From assembly GCA_016699445.1 (NCBI GenBank), contig CP064976.1:1364001-1428000 (forward strand): a stretch of 64,000 bases of DNA, read 5' to 3'. Below the pieces are notes generated by a model that saw nothing but the letters and a program-made list of their open reading frames with translations, was not told where the DNA came from and did no database searches. Origin of the DNA: Deltaproteobacteria bacterium. GTDB taxonomy: Bacteria; UBA10199; JACPAL01; GCA-016699445. A program made the translations under genes and the position numbers. Below, in pieces: positions 7,543 through 16,856 of this stretch (the first letter of the stretch is position 1; the number at the start of each line of letters is the position of its first letter).

Positions 7543-8759
7543 TTCAGTCTTTGTCTGTTTACTACCATCAGATTCTTGTGGGTCGCCTTTTTTTAAGAAA
7601 CTCGGGGCGTATGGCTTTTCAATACGACTCTCGCTGGATGGATTGCTCAGAAGGTTTTCCAATTTCATTGAGCCTGCCTTTTCAGGATTCTCCATTTGAT
7701 GAACGTAGATCCCGTTCTTTTTTTTCTAATCTTTTACCTGAAGGTGAGGTGCGTCGTTCAATCGCTGCACGATTTAGTATCTCGCCGGAAAATGATTTTA
7801 AGCTTCTAGAAGCTATTGGAGGGGATTGTGCGGGTGCCTTGTCATTGATCTCAGAAGAAGCGTCCATTGGTAGTGGGATGTCTTATCGGTCCTTTAGTCT
7901 ACAAGAATTGGACGAGAGTCTGGAGGCGTTGCCGAGGAAGACCTTTATGTTGGCGGAAAAACATGTTCGCCTTTCCTTAGCAGGCGTCCAGCAGAAGCTC
8001 CCTGTCTATCGGGAAGGGGATTCTCTTTTTATCCCTGAAGGACAAGCAGCAAGTACACATATTTTAAAACCACGTCTCAGTACAGTGTCGGAATCTATTG
8101 AGAATGAAATATTTTGTATGCGGTTGGCAAAGCGTATTGGAATGGTTGTACCAGAAGTCGATATCTTAAGAACTCCTCGCCATTCTGTTTTTTGTATTTC
8201 GAGATATGATCGTAAAATTTTGGGACCTCAAAAAGTGCAAAAGCTCCATCAAGAGGACTTTTGCCAGGCCTTAGGGCTTAGTCCCTTGCAAAAATATCAA
8301 AATGAAGGTGGTCCACATTTCGAGGCGATAGCTGAGGCTATTGAAAAATATACATCGACACCGGCGTTAGACAAAAAAAGGTTTTTAGAATGGGTCCTAT
8401 TTAATTTCATCATTGGAAATTATGATGCCCATGGAAAAAATATTTCACTGCTTCTTTCAAAAAACAAAGTTTCCTTAGCACCTTTCTATGATCTGATGAG
8501 TACGGCCATTTATGAGGATTTAACTCCTAAAATGGCCATGAAAATCGGTGGTGAATACGAAGCTGACAAAATTTGTGATCGGCATTGGGAACGGTTAGCC
8601 GAGACCTTTCGTGTGAAAAAAACATTTGTCTTAAAATTTGTGGCAGACATGAAGAAAAAAACAAAAAAAGCAGCGGAGCTGCTCGCAGAAGATTACAAAT
8701 CGAGTGCGGTAGTCAAAAAAATCGTCGCACATATTTTAAAAAAAACGGGTGATGTATGA
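7539..8759 (+). CDS. hipA: HipA-family serine/threonine kinase toxin
   Basis: A 406-residue HipA protein, a kinase whose E. coli relative phosphorylates glutamyl-tRNA synthetase and causes persistence. Visible: the N-terminal HipA domain with FFSNLLPEGEVR (residues 61-72), the P-loop region LSLAGVQQKLPV (145-156), the ATP-binding Lys in STHILKP (about 177), and the catalytic and metal-binding block GNYDAHGKN (about 293-301) followed by APFYDLMST. All key residues are intact, so it is probably active. It is coupled to hipB and its last four bases overlap the gamma-carbonic anhydrase start, an unusual partner. Confidence 0.9.
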   Translation: MIQSLSVYYHQILVGRLFLRNSGRMAFQYDSRWMDCSEGFPISLSLPFQDSPFDERRSRSFFSNLLPEGEVRRSIAARFSISPENDFKLLEAIGGDCAGALSLISEEASIGSGMSYRSFSLQELDESLEALPRKTFMLAEKHVRLSLAGVQQKLPVYREGDSLFIPEGQAASTHILKPRLSTVSESIENEIFCMRLAKRIGMVVPEVDILRTPRHSVFCISRYDRKILGPQKVQKLHQEDFCQALGLSPLQKYQNEGGPHFEAIAEAIEKYTSTPALDKKRFLEWVLFNFIIGNYDAHGKNISLLLSKNKVSLAPFYDLMSTAIYEDLTPKMAMKIGGEYEADKICDRHWERLAETFRVKKTFVLKFVADMKKKTKKAAELLAEDYKSSAVVKKIVAHILKKTGDV

Positions 8760-9268
8760 TCCTCAAACCTTTCCAAGGTAAAACTCCAAAAATTGATCCT
8801 ACCGCTTGGGTAGCCGAGAACGCTATCATCATCGGTGATGTCGAGATCGGTCCGCGATCGAGTGTATGGTATAATGTCGTGATTCGTGGGGATACCAATT
8901 ATATCCGCATCGGAGAAGATACCAATATTCAAGACGGAACAATTATCCATGTGGAAACGGCTGGTGGACCTTGTGTGATTGGAAATCGTGTGACGATTGG
9001 TCATCAAGCGGTTGTTCATGGATGTACCGTGGAGGATGATGCTTTGATTGGAATTAGCGCCACAGTTTTAAGTTATTCAAAAATTGGAAAAGAATCAGTG
9101 ATCGCTGCCGGGGCTTTGATTAAAGAAGGACAAATAGTTCTTCCCAGAACAATGATGGTGGGAGTGCCTGCTAAAGAAAAAGGTCTTGTTTCAGACGAAA
9201 TGTTGATGCGGATGAAAATGGGGACAGAACATTATGTGGAACTGTCTCAAGAATACAAGCAGGGTTAG
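8756..9268 (+). CDS. Gamma-carbonic anhydrase family protein
   Basis: A 170-residue left-handed beta-helix (hexapeptide repeat) protein of the YrdA/PaaY/gamma-carbonic anhydrase family. The metal ligands can be read as three His: IIHVE (about 64), GHQAVVHG (about 82 and 87). VIRGDTNYIRIGEDTNIQD is the family signature. It forms trimers; whether it hydrates CO2 is often unproven in this family. The start overlaps hipA by ATGA. It converges on the PQ-loop gene, overlapping it by four bases. Confidence 0.88.
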   Translation: MILKPFQGKTPKIDPTAWVAENAIIIGDVEIGPRSSVWYNVVIRGDTNYIRIGEDTNIQDGTIIHVETAGGPCVIGNRVTIGHQAVVHGCTVEDDALIGISATVLSYSKIGKESVIAAGALIKEGQIVLPRTMMVGVPAKEKGLVSDEMLMRMKMGTEHYVELSQEYKQG

Positions 9269-9537
9269 TTCTTTTTTCTCCATCGATAATACAAGGCCAA
9301 GTAAGTCACACCTGAGAAAAATCCAAAATTCAAAAGAGAAAAAAGTCGAAAGATAGGATCGGGTGATTGAAGTCCTGAAGGGATCATGCCCGCCAAACAG
9401 AAAAAAATACCTAAGAGCCAGGTCATGCTTAAGTCGTCAGATTTTTTGCGGCGGTAGATGTGGAGCATCAGTGGGATATTGAAAAAGGGAAGCGCAATCG
9501 ATGAGATGTATCCCAAAGCATCAATAAAAGTTTTCAT
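9265..9537 (-). CDS. PQ-loop/SemiSWEET-like small membrane protein
   Basis: A 90-residue protein with three predicted transmembrane helices. Helix 1 carries ALPFFNIPLMLHIYRRKKSD then DLSMTWLLG, which resembles the PQ-loop motif and following strand of SemiSWEET sugar transporters (P-Q-x-x-x-x-x-R-x-K-S-x-x-[LV]-S), with the usual Gln replaced. SemiSWEETs work as dimers moving small sugars. It is translationally coupled to the AEC carrier gene upstream (four-base overlap, ATGA), so the two may serve related export. Function inferred from fold only. Confidence 0.65.
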   Translation of the reverse strand: MKTFIDALGYISSIALPFFNIPLMLHIYRRKKSDDLSMTWLLGIFFCLAGMIPSGLQSPDPIFRLFSLLNFGFFSGVTYLALYYRWRKKN

Positions 9538-10448
9538 GCAATCCTTTCTAGCAAATGAGCCCAGAAAGGAAGTGTCACAAAAGAAAGAGGAATGCCAATA
9601 CCTAACATCAAAGCGGCCAAGTCGGGTTCGAGGTTGTGTTCGATGGCCAAGATACCCCCTGTGATCATTGGTGGCATAGCGGCTTCAAAGATAGAGACTT
9701 GGGTGGTGAGGCCATGTGTTCTCAGCAAATAAACATACAAGAGACTGAGAAGTCCCGGAGCGAGAAAAAGTTTATAAGTGAGACCCAGAGTTAATGATCC
9801 TAAATAACGTGTGAGACTTCCAAAACCTAACTGAAATCCAACAGACACCAAAGCCAAAGGCGTGAGGATATCAGAGAGACGTTCGACGACAAAGTTAAAA
9901 CCTTCAGGCTGATCCCAATGAAACCGTGACATCGCAAAAAGAATCATCATGGCGATGGTCGATGGAAAAAATGCGACACGTTTGACGACTTCTAAGATAG
10001 ACATGCTTCCGGAAGAATATTTTACGGCAGTGAGAATGCCGATTGTCGAGACAACCAAAAAAGTCCCCACTTGATCAACCAGCATACCGATCGGCAGTCC
10101 TTCTCTTCCATAAAAAGCCTCGATCATCGGGAATCCAACAAAAGAAGTATTCCCGAGAGCTGCTGTGAGTATCAAACATCCGATAGTATTATGAGAGAGT
10201 GAAAACTGTTTTCCAATGACGCGAAAAAAAATCCAGCCGGCTCCAAAAACAATCCATGAAACTAAAACGGGATAGACGATGGATGCATTCCAGTGTACTT
10301 TAGGTAAATATCGAAACACCATTGCAGGCAGGCAGATGTTGATAATAAACGCATTCAACGTTTGAGGTGTATTTGACGGAAACTTATCAATCTTCTTCAA
10401 AAGAAGTCCCATTACAAAGCAAACAATCAAAAGTGCGAGCTGATTCAT
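9534..10448 (-). CDS. AEC family transporter
   Basis: A 304-residue integral membrane protein of the auxin efflux carrier (AEC) family, with about ten hydrophobic helices arranged as two inverted halves. Characteristic blocks are NAFIINICLPAMVF in the first half (broken helix with Pro), GNTSFVGFPMIEAFYG, and AAMPPMITGGILA in the second. Bacterial AEC proteins export organic acids such as malate; the substrate here is unknown. It is the first gene of a two-gene minus-strand operon with the PQ-loop protein. Confidence 0.87.
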   Translation of the reverse strand: MNQLALLIVCFVMGLLLKKIDKFPSNTPQTLNAFIINICLPAMVFRYLPKVHWNASIVYPVLVSWIVFGAGWIFFRVIGKQFSLSHNTIGCLILTAALGNTSFVGFPMIEAFYGREGLPIGMLVDQVGTFLVVSTIGILTAVKYSSGSMSILEVVKRVAFFPSTIAMMILFAMSRFHWDQPEGFNFVVERLSDILTPLALVSVGFQLGFGSLTRYLGSLTLGLTYKLFLAPGLLSLLYVYLLRTHGLTTQVSIFEAAMPPMITGGILAIEHNLEPDLAALMLGIGIPLSFVTLPFWAHLLERIA

Positions 10449-10559
10449 TGACGCGATTCCCCCTTTTTATGACGCAGCTCGCTACTAGTGATGTCGATTC
10501 TCAACAACTTAAATTTTTAAGGGACGATACTTTTAATACTAAGTAAAAGGAGAATAATT

Positions 10560-11819
10560 TTGGGCTTAGTTAGTTTAAGTGCACAAGTAGTTCCTGCTTA
10601 CATCGCTCCGTACGCGAATTTTTCTAATATTAATGTTCCATCAAATAACAATTCAACGTTTGGAGTCGCAACCGCCAATGTGTCTCTGCAAGGAAATAGT
10701 GGCAGGCTTGATTTAGGAAATGGTTGGCGTCAGCCTGTTGGAGGCTTATTTTTTAAAGATGACAAAAGGTTTAAAGGACAGAAAAAAACTTTTGAACAGT
10801 TGGTTTCTGGAAATTCTCCTGTAGGTCCTGTTTCTATTATTGGTCTGCAAGAAAACTTCTGTGATAGGTTTAGAAGGCTTTATGAAACAGACGAGGGGAT
10901 TGCAGGCCTGCCCTTTGCTGCTTTTGGGCCTAGTCGTAAGGGTCTTCAGGAGATTCTAGATCGATTAAGATCTGATCCAAGATTAGAAAAAATTATCTTG
11001 AGTGGGAGGTTGAATATCTCCGAATTAGTGAAGGCATTTTTTCAAAATCATTATGCTGCTGAAAAAAGTGGTTCTAATATTTTAAAAAGCCTTCTGACGT
11101 TCATTACGAGTGGAGTGATGACGGAAAATGAGATGCTAGGAAAGCTCCAGCATCTATTAAAGGAAAATGATAATGATCCTTTCATTCCCATAGGTTCTGG
11201 TCTGGCTATTTGTTGTGAATTTCCAATTATAGATTCTTGGTTTATTCCCTTTCCGCACAGGGCTGAGTTTGAATTGTTTACCAATAAAGGCATTTTGATA
11301 GCGGATGTTTTGCTGCCAACTGGAGAGGTTGTGCGTGTCATGAATACACATCTCCAGGATGTTGTTTCCGTTGAATCACAGGAGGCGCAGGATGCTCAGG
11401 CAGACATTTTAAGATTGGTGATGGAAGAAAGTCCTTATCGGGTGATATTGGTAGGAGATTTAAATTTGACCCCTGACTCGTTAAACCACCAAATTATTTT
11501 TGGAGAAGATATTAAAAATTGCCATCAATTGTTGAAGGAAAAAATATTTACTTTCTTAAGGAATAATCCCTTAGCGAGAGAGCGAGGGATTATTGATAGT
11601 AGTGATCGGGTTATCGATTATATAGGTGGAGAATTTGATTTTGATACTTCTGAAGAGATGGCGCGTGCGGTGATGGCTGTGATAGATAATCCTGATTCAG
11701 ATCATCGGATAGTGTTAGCAAGATTTCTCATGAAGCAAAACCTTAATGTGTCAGGTATACGACGCAGGCTTCCAAGAAACCCGCATTTTGTACAAAGGTT
11801 GGTTAAAAAAGTTGCCTAA
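10560..11819 (+). CDS. Endonuclease/exonuclease/phosphatase-fold protein
   Basis: A 419-residue protein with EEP-superfamily catalytic motifs spread over the chain: LQENF (metal-binding Glu, about residue 97), NTHLQD (about 262), VGDLNLTP (about 299) and SDHRIVLARF near the end (about 377). These are the residues of Mg-dependent phosphodiesterases such as DNase I, sphingomyelinase or inositol phosphatases. A long insert between the first and second motifs is unusual. The start is TTG at 10560, chosen because AAAGGAG sits 8 bases before it. No signal peptide is obvious. Substrate unknown. It overlaps the convergent ilvD by four bases. Confidence 0.75.
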   Translation: MGLVSLSAQVVPAYIAPYANFSNINVPSNNNSTFGVATANVSLQGNSGRLDLGNGWRQPVGGLFFKDDKRFKGQKKTFEQLVSGNSPVGPVSIIGLQENFCDRFRRLYETDEGIAGLPFAAFGPSRKGLQEILDRLRSDPRLEKIILSGRLNISELVKAFFQNHYAAEKSGSNILKSLLTFITSGVMTENEMLGKLQHLLKENDNDPFIPIGSGLAICCEFPIIDSWFIPFPHRAEFELFTNKGILIADVLLPTGEVVRVMNTHLQDVVSVESQEAQDAQADILRLVMEESPYRVILVGDLNLTPDSLNHQIIFGEDIKNCHQLLKEKIFTFLRNNPLARERGIIDSSDRVIDYIGGEFDFDTSEEMARAVMAVIDNPDSDHRIVLARFLMKQNLNVSGIRRRLPRNPHFVQRLVKKVA

Positions 11820-13498
11820 CGATCCGTCACACAACCCTCAGAAGCCGAAGAGACGGTCTTGATAAACTTCATCAACGTGCCTTGTTTCACCTTGTAAGCA
11901 GGAGCTTTCCATTTTTTGAGACGTTTTTTGATTTCAGTGGCGGGGACTAGAAGTTCGAGACGGCGTTTGTTGGCATCAATGAGAATCTTATCTCCATTTT
12001 TCACCACAGCTAACACACCACCCACTTGAGCTTCGGGTGTGATGTGACCAACCACGAATCCATGCGTACCACCAGAGAATCGACCATCTGTGATCAACGC
12101 GACATCCTGACCTAAGCCAGCACCCATAACAATGGCGGTGATCTTGAGCATTTCACTCATACCGGGTCCGCCTTTGGGCCCTTCGTAGCGAATGACGATC
12201 ACATCGCCTTTTTTGATTTTTTTCTTTTCTAAAGCGACGATGGCGTCTTCTTCACTGTTGAAGACTTTGGCTGTGCCTGTGAAAGACATACCTTCTTTGC
12301 CGGTGATTTTTGCGACAGAGCCTTCTGTGGCGAGATTGCCGTAGAGCACTTGGAGATGCCCTGACTTTTTGATGGGGTTGTTCAAAGGAAAAATGATTTT
12401 TTGACCTTCTTTGAGTCCAGGTAAGTTTTCGATATTTTCGGCTAATGTTTTACCAGTGACCGTCATGCAATCGCCATGGATGAGTTTTTCTTTGAGCAAG
12501 AGTTTTAAGACAGCTGGTACACCACCGATGTGACAGAGATCTTCCATCACATATTTTCCACTGGGTTTGAGGTCAGCGATAAAGGGGGTGCGATTGCTGA
12601 TCTTCTGCATGTCGTCGATCGTGAAGCGGACGTTCACAGATTTAGCCATGGCAATCAGATGAAGAACCGCATTGGTCGATCCACCGAGAGCCATAACAAT
12701 TGTCGCTGCATTTTCAAAAGCTTTGCGTGTCATGATGTCACGAGGTTTGAGATCGAGCTCGAGTAAATGGCGAACAGCAGGACCGACAGCTTGGCGGCAT
12801 TCATTAATTTTTTCCTGACTGTTGGCGGGATAAGACGAGCTGTAAGGCAAGCTCATACCCATGGTTTCGATAGCTGAAGCCATGGTGTTGGCTGTGTACA
12901 TACCACCGCAAGCACCGGCACCGGGGCAGGAGTGTTGAAGGATTCCTGTCAGTTCTTTTTCGTCAATTTTTCCAGCATAAAATTCTCCCAATCCTTCGAA
13001 AGAAGAGACGATGTCGAGTACGCGATTATGAAATGCTCCTGGAGCAATCGTACCACCATAAACCATAATACTGGGTCGATTAAGACGACCCATAGCAATC
13101 ACAGATCCAGGCATATTTTTGTCACAGCCCACTACAGAGACATTGGCGTCATACCAATGAGCTTGCATGACAGTTTCAATCGAGTCGGCAATAATTTCTC
13201 GTGATTGGAGCGAATAATTCATTCCTTCTGTGCCCATGCTGATGCCGTCGCTCACTCCGATGGAATGAAAAACCAGTCCCACTAATCCGGCTTCCTGGCA
13301 GCTTTGTTTCGCCATTTTGGCCAAACCATTTAAATGCATGTTGCAGGTATTCCCTTCGTAGCCCGTGCTCGCAATGCCGATGAAAGGTTTTTTCAAATCA
13401 TCTTCATTAAGCCCTAAACCATAGAGCATGGCTTGAGAAGCTGGTTGGTCACGATTTTGAGTGATGTGAGAACTGTATTTGTTGAGTTTGGTTGTCAT
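11816..13498 (-). CDS. ilvD: Dihydroxy-acid dehydratase
   Basis: IlvD, the Fe-S dehydratase that forms the 2-keto acid precursors of valine, isoleucine and pantothenate. All 560 residues fit the family: GCDKNMPGS and CPGAGACGGMYTANTM supply cluster cysteines, with GGSTNAVLHL, EGPKGGPGM, ITDGRFSGG and GHITPEA following. It lies nine bases downstream of glpK on the same strand. The branched-chain aminotransferase ilvE is 31 kb away at 44.6 kb. Start ATG at 13498 gives the standard N-terminus. Confidence 0.96.
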   Translation of the reverse strand: MTTKLNKYSSHITQNRDQPASQAMLYGLGLNEDDLKKPFIGIASTGYEGNTCNMHLNGLAKMAKQSCQEAGLVGLVFHSIGVSDGISMGTEGMNYSLQSREIIADSIETVMQAHWYDANVSVVGCDKNMPGSVIAMGRLNRPSIMVYGGTIAPGAFHNRVLDIVSSFEGLGEFYAGKIDEKELTGILQHSCPGAGACGGMYTANTMASAIETMGMSLPYSSSYPANSQEKINECRQAVGPAVRHLLELDLKPRDIMTRKAFENAATIVMALGGSTNAVLHLIAMAKSVNVRFTIDDMQKISNRTPFIADLKPSGKYVMEDLCHIGGVPAVLKLLLKEKLIHGDCMTVTGKTLAENIENLPGLKEGQKIIFPLNNPIKKSGHLQVLYGNLATEGSVAKITGKEGMSFTGTAKVFNSEEDAIVALEKKKIKKGDVIVIRYEGPKGGPGMSEMLKITAIVMGAGLGQDVALITDGRFSGGTHGFVVGHITPEAQVGGVLAVVKNGDKILIDANKRRLELLVPATEIKKRLKKWKAPAYKVKQGTLMKFIKTVSSASEGCVTDR

Positions 13499-13507
13499 AA
13501 ATTTTCC

Positions 13508-14986
13508 TTAGGCTTTCTTCACGGCATCGGCCCAATGCTTGAGGTGGAGGGCCACTTCTTTTTTATTCATCTGAGGAGTAAATGTTTTGTCTTCCTTCCA
13601 ATGATCGGCAATTTCCTTTTGATCTTTCCAGAGACCCACGGCCAAGCCTGCGAGAAAAGCGGCTCCTAGGCCGGTGGTTTCCACCGCTTGAGGACGGACG
13701 AGATCGACTCCTAAAATGTCGGATTGGAATTGCATCAAAAGGTTATTCACCGAAGCGCCGCCGTCCACTTTGAGAATTTTAAGTTTTTTGCCCAAATCCT
13801 TCTGCATGGCTTGCAGAATGTCATATTGAAGAAAGGCAATTCCTTCTAAACACGCGCGCGCGATGTGCGCGAGTGTCGTTCCGCGAGACAAACCAGAGAT
13901 CATACCGCGAGCTTCAGGTCTCCAGTGAGGAGCTCCCAATCCCACAAAGCCAGGGACGAATATCACGCCTCCGGAATCAGGTACCGAATACGCCAACGCT
14001 TCAATCTCGGAAGATTTTTGGATCATCTTGAGTCCGTCACGCAGCCATTGCACAGAGGCGCCAGCAATAAACGCACTGCCTTCAAGAGCGTAGGACACTT
14101 TGTTGCCGATTTTCCAAGCGACTGTTGTGAGCATTCCAGATTTAGATGAAACGAGCTGCGAGCCTGTGTTCATCAAAAGAAAAGATCCTGTGCCGTATGT
14201 GCACTTGGCTTCACCGGCATTGAAACACGCCTGGCCAAAGAGAGCCGCTTGCTGATCACCCGCGATACCAGCCACAGGAATGCCATCGGGTAAACCATCG
14301 ATTTCAGATGTGGTCCCATACACTTCAGAAGATGATTTGATTTCCGGAAGCATTTGAACAGGGACTTTGAAAATCTTGAGAAGCTCAGGATCCCATTTTA
14401 AGTTTTGAATATTCATCAATAGAGTGCGCGAAGCATTCGAGACATCTGTGACATGAGCAGCTCCATTGGTAAGTTTCCAGGTAAGATACGTATCGATGGT
14501 TCCAAAAACAATATCACCACGGGCCGCTTTTTCGCGAATGTCGGGAACATTTTCCAAAATCCAAGCAATTTTCGTCGCTGAAAAATAAGGATCGAGGACG
14601 AGTCCTGTTTTTTTGCGAATAATTTTTTCCAAACCTTTTTTCTTCAGTTTGTCGCAAAGAGGGGCTGTTCGACGATCTTGCCAGACGATAGCATTATAAA
14701 TGGACTGACCTGTCTTGCGATCCCACAAAATAGTCGTCTCACGCTGATTGGTAATCCCAATCCCTGCAATCCGATCGGGATCAATTTCCGCTGCACGAAT
14801 CGCTTCTTCGATAGTCTTTTGTGTGCAGGCCCAAATTTCTTCAGGATTGTGTTCCACCCATCCAGGCTCTGGGTAATGCTGAGGAAATTCATTATTCACT
14901 TTTTCAAGGATATTCATTTCCTTGTCGATAATGAGAACCGTAGTCCCTGTGGTCCCTTGGTCGATGGCTAAAATAAGATCTTTCAT
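13508..14986 (-). CDS. glpK: Glycerol kinase
   Basis: GlpK phosphorylates glycerol to glycerol 3-phosphate with ATP in the cytoplasm. The 492-residue FGGY-family protein shows DQGTTGTTVLIID at the N-terminus (phosphate 1), TNQRETTILWDR, WQDRRTAPLCDKL, FGTIDTYLTWKLT, GIAGDQQAALFGQ and the C-terminal DGGASVNNLLMQFQSDIL. Product can feed phospholipid synthesis, in line with the PlsC-like gene at 1.2 kb. No glpF or glpD is adjacent. It precedes ilvD by nine bases, an unusual operon partner. Confidence 0.95.
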   Translation of the reverse strand: MKDLILAIDQGTTGTTVLIIDKEMNILEKVNNEFPQHYPEPGWVEHNPEEIWACTQKTIEEAIRAAEIDPDRIAGIGITNQRETTILWDRKTGQSIYNAIVWQDRRTAPLCDKLKKKGLEKIIRKKTGLVLDPYFSATKIAWILENVPDIREKAARGDIVFGTIDTYLTWKLTNGAAHVTDVSNASRTLLMNIQNLKWDPELLKIFKVPVQMLPEIKSSSEVYGTTSEIDGLPDGIPVAGIAGDQQAALFGQACFNAGEAKCTYGTGSFLLMNTGSQLVSSKSGMLTTVAWKIGNKVSYALEGSAFIAGASVQWLRDGLKMIQKSSEIEALAYSVPDSGGVIFVPGFVGLGAPHWRPEARGMISGLSRGTTLAHIARACLEGIAFLQYDILQAMQKDLGKKLKILKVDGGASVNNLLMQFQSDILGVDLVRPQAVETTGLGAAFLAGLAVGLWKDQKEIADHWKEDKTFTPQMNKKEVALHLKHWADAVKKA

Positions 14987-15079
14987 AATCCCTCTTTGTT
15001 AAGGTTAAGTTCGTGAGAATGAGCGTGCTTAGCTGAGGTGTGATGAAAAAGTGAAGTTATTTTATTACTCAAAATAGTA

Positions 15080-15108
15080 TTGACGTAGGTATAAAACACT
15101 TTCATACT
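15080..15108 (+). promoter_or_regulatory. Promoter for the chpI/mazF-type module
   Basis: TTGACG (15080-15085), a 17-bp spacer and CATACT (15103-15108) form a good sigma-70 promoter. Transcription would begin about seven bases later, at or next to the antitoxin ATG (15116), leaving essentially no leader; no ribosome binding site is present there. Confidence 0.6.
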
Positions 15109-15115
15109 TTAGTTT

Positions 15116-15364
15116 ATGAAAACAGCCATTTCCATTCCCAATCCTTTGTTTGAGATCATCGAAGATTATGCACGAAGGGAAAAAGTGTCTCGAAGTGAAG
15201 TGTTTGTGCGTGCTGTTAAAGAGTTTTTTCTAAAACATAAAAACAAGAAGCTTTTGGATCAGCTTAATGAAGTTTATTCTCAGTCAGAACCTTCGGAGTC
15301 TCAACTTCGTCAGGTCAGTCGTTCGTATGCTGGAAAAAAACTTGCGCAGCATAGTTCGTGGTAA
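15116..15364 (+). CDS. Ribbon-helix-helix (CopG/ChpI-like) antitoxin
   Basis: An 82-residue protein with an N-terminal ribbon-helix-helix fold: strand KTAISIPNPLFEIIEDYARR, then VSRSEVFVRAVKEFF, as in CopG and ChpI antitoxins. The remaining, basic and polar half should contact the toxin. It differs in fold from the AbrB-type antitoxin of the other MazF module at 5.6 kb. Translation appears leaderless (see promoter). The toxin gene follows 11 bases downstream. Confidence 0.8.
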   Translation: MKTAISIPNPLFEIIEDYARREKVSRSEVFVRAVKEFFLKHKNKKLLDQLNEVYSQSEPSESQLRQVSRSYAGKKLAQHSSW

Positions 15365-15375
15365 GAGTTCATTCT

Positions 15376-15738
15376 ATGATAGTAAAACAGGGCGATCTCT
15401 TTTGGGTGGATTTTGGTGCTGCGCGTGGTTCAGGGCCGGCATATCGACATCCCTGTGTTGTCATACAAAATAATGTTTTTAACCAAAGCAAAATCCAGAC
15501 GGTGATCGTCTGTGCTCTGACATCAAATATGGCTCGATCTCAATCCCCTGGAAACGTTCTGCTTTCTAAGCGGGAAGCCAATCTCACAAAGCCTAGCATT
15601 GTTAACGTGACTCAGGTGATGACCGTGGACAAAAGTGATTTGACCGAAAAAATCGGTACGCTCTCTCCAAAAAGAACGAAAGAAATCCTCGAAGGGATAG
15701 ATCTTGTTTTGAGTCCGAGAGAGCTTGAGGGAAATTAG
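15376..15738 (+). CDS. MazF-family endoribonuclease toxin (ChpK-like)
   Basis: A 120-residue MazF/PemK-fold toxin. KQGDLFWVDFGAARGSGPAY then RHPCVVIQNN is the conserved N-terminal strand-loop, with catalytic-type Arg-Pro region altered to Arg-His-Pro; VIVCALTSN, SIVNVTQVMTVDKSDL and GTLSPKRTKEI follow. It should cut mRNA at short sequences when freed from its antitoxin. I start at the ATG 15376 because family members begin just before the GD(L/I)xWV block; an in-frame GTG at 15358 is the alternative and would overlap the antitoxin. Confidence 0.85.
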   Translation: MIVKQGDLFWVDFGAARGSGPAYRHPCVVIQNNVFNQSKIQTVIVCALTSNMARSQSPGNVLLSKREANLTKPSIVNVTQVMTVDKSDLTEKIGTLSPKRTKEILEGIDLVLSPRELEGN

Positions 15739-16066
15739 CGCGTCAAACAATCGACCTTAAGTAAGCAACTTTCCTTTCCTGTCTCCGATAATAGATTATG
15801 TTTGAAGGGATGGGTAGTTGGGACCCAATGGAAGAGATTGGTAAAATTTATCCCAAGCTCGCTGACTACGGCTTTGTGCTTGATGATAGTTTTCACAAAC
15901 TTCTTCTTATGTTTGTCACGTGGGAGGGGACGAAGAAGAGCTTTTCGAGCCATAGATGTTGATAACTTTGACTCAAGATGACTAAAAATATTATTTTTCT
16001 TAAGATTAATCCTAATTGTGGTTTTCTAGAGCTGTGCCATAGATTCTAAACCAGATTGATCATTGG
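15739..16066. other. Gene-poor gap, no supported feature
   Basis: About 330 bases between the MazF-type toxin and the convergent hydrolase. A 72-codon minus-strand frame (15735-15953) exists but has no ribosome binding site, no family resemblance and starts inside no recognisable promoter. I see no tRNA, strong hairpin or repeat here. It may be decayed DNA next to the toxin module. Confidence 0.5.
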
Positions 16067-16801
16067 TTAGTTTGGTATAAAAAATCTCACAACTTCCTGT
16101 GCCACCAAGTCCTTTTCATAATCCAACGTCAGCACGTGATCGGATTTTTCGAGTGTCACGGTTTTGATCTCTGATGATCCCAAATGTTCCTTGAGATAGG
16201 CCATATTCGCGAATGGAGCTGTGGTGTCGTAAGGGGAATGAATGATCAGTGTTGGAATCGTAATATGTGGAATGCGTGGAGCGACTTCTTTTTGGAAATT
16301 GACGATCTCCATGATGCTGCGGATGGGCATTTTTGTGTAACATTTAAACTGATCACGAGCGACAGGATCATTGATGGCGGGGCCAGCCCATTTTCGTTGG
16401 TAGGGGTAGATGTGTTTGAGGAAGCTATTGGCAACGACAGGTAATACTTTTTCAGCCAAAAATCCGGTCAAGAAAACAGGGGTGGCGAGTAGGGCGATGC
16501 GGTCGATTTCGTGATGTTCCGAAGCCAGCATAAGAGTCAGAAGACCTCCTAAAGAAATTCCCACCACAGAGATGCGATCTGTTTTCTTTTTGAGATCCAA
16601 ATAAGCCTTTTCAACACTTCCATACCAATCATGCCATGTGGTTTTTGCGAGATCTTCAGCTGTTGTCCCATGACCGGCTAAAAGTGGAGCCGAAACAATA
16701 AATCCTTTTTGACGTAACGGGATCACCAGGCTTTCCAAACAGTCGGGGGTGGCGGTGAATCCCTGAATAGCTAAAATCCCATGTCTAATTGCTTGACTCA
16801 T
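16067..16801 (-). CDS. Alpha/beta hydrolase (carboxylesterase/monoglyceride-lipase-like)
   Basis: A 244-residue alpha/beta hydrolase of the Est30/monoacylglycerol lipase type. ILAIQGFTATPDCLESLV provides the oxyanion region, LLAGHGTTAEDLAKTTWHDW is the characteristic loop with 'PxLxGHG', the nucleophile elbow is VVGISLGG (Ser about residue 90), the acid is in IIHSPYDTTAP and the His in KSDHVLTLD. It likely cleaves short carboxylic or acylglycerol esters in the cytoplasm. ATG at 16801 is preferred; an upstream in-frame TTG at 16855 would leave no room for the divergent purC promoter. Confidence 0.8.
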   Translation of the reverse strand: MSQAIRHGILAIQGFTATPDCLESLVIPLRQKGFIVSAPLLAGHGTTAEDLAKTTWHDWYGSVEKAYLDLKKKTDRISVVGISLGGLLTLMLASEHHEIDRIALLATPVFLTGFLAEKVLPVVANSFLKHIYPYQRKWAGPAINDPVARDQFKCYTKMPIRSIMEIVNFQKEVAPRIPHITIPTLIIHSPYDTTAPFANMAYLKEHLGSSEIKTVTLEKSDHVLTLDYEKDLVAQEVVRFFIPN

Positions 16802-16856
16802 AAGTAAAAATTTTCGAGGAGCGAACCTTTCCGAATAACTTTCAATACTAAACAAA

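Noticed and set aside
12530..13204. Long frames antisense to ilvD, and similar ones antisense to mtnA, gatB and glpK
   Set aside because: They lie entirely opposite strongly conserved genes and have no homology or initiation signals.
15735..15953. 72-codon minus-strand frame after the MazF-type toxin
   Set aside because: No ribosome binding site, no recognisable family, overlaps the toxin end, and composition does not look coding.
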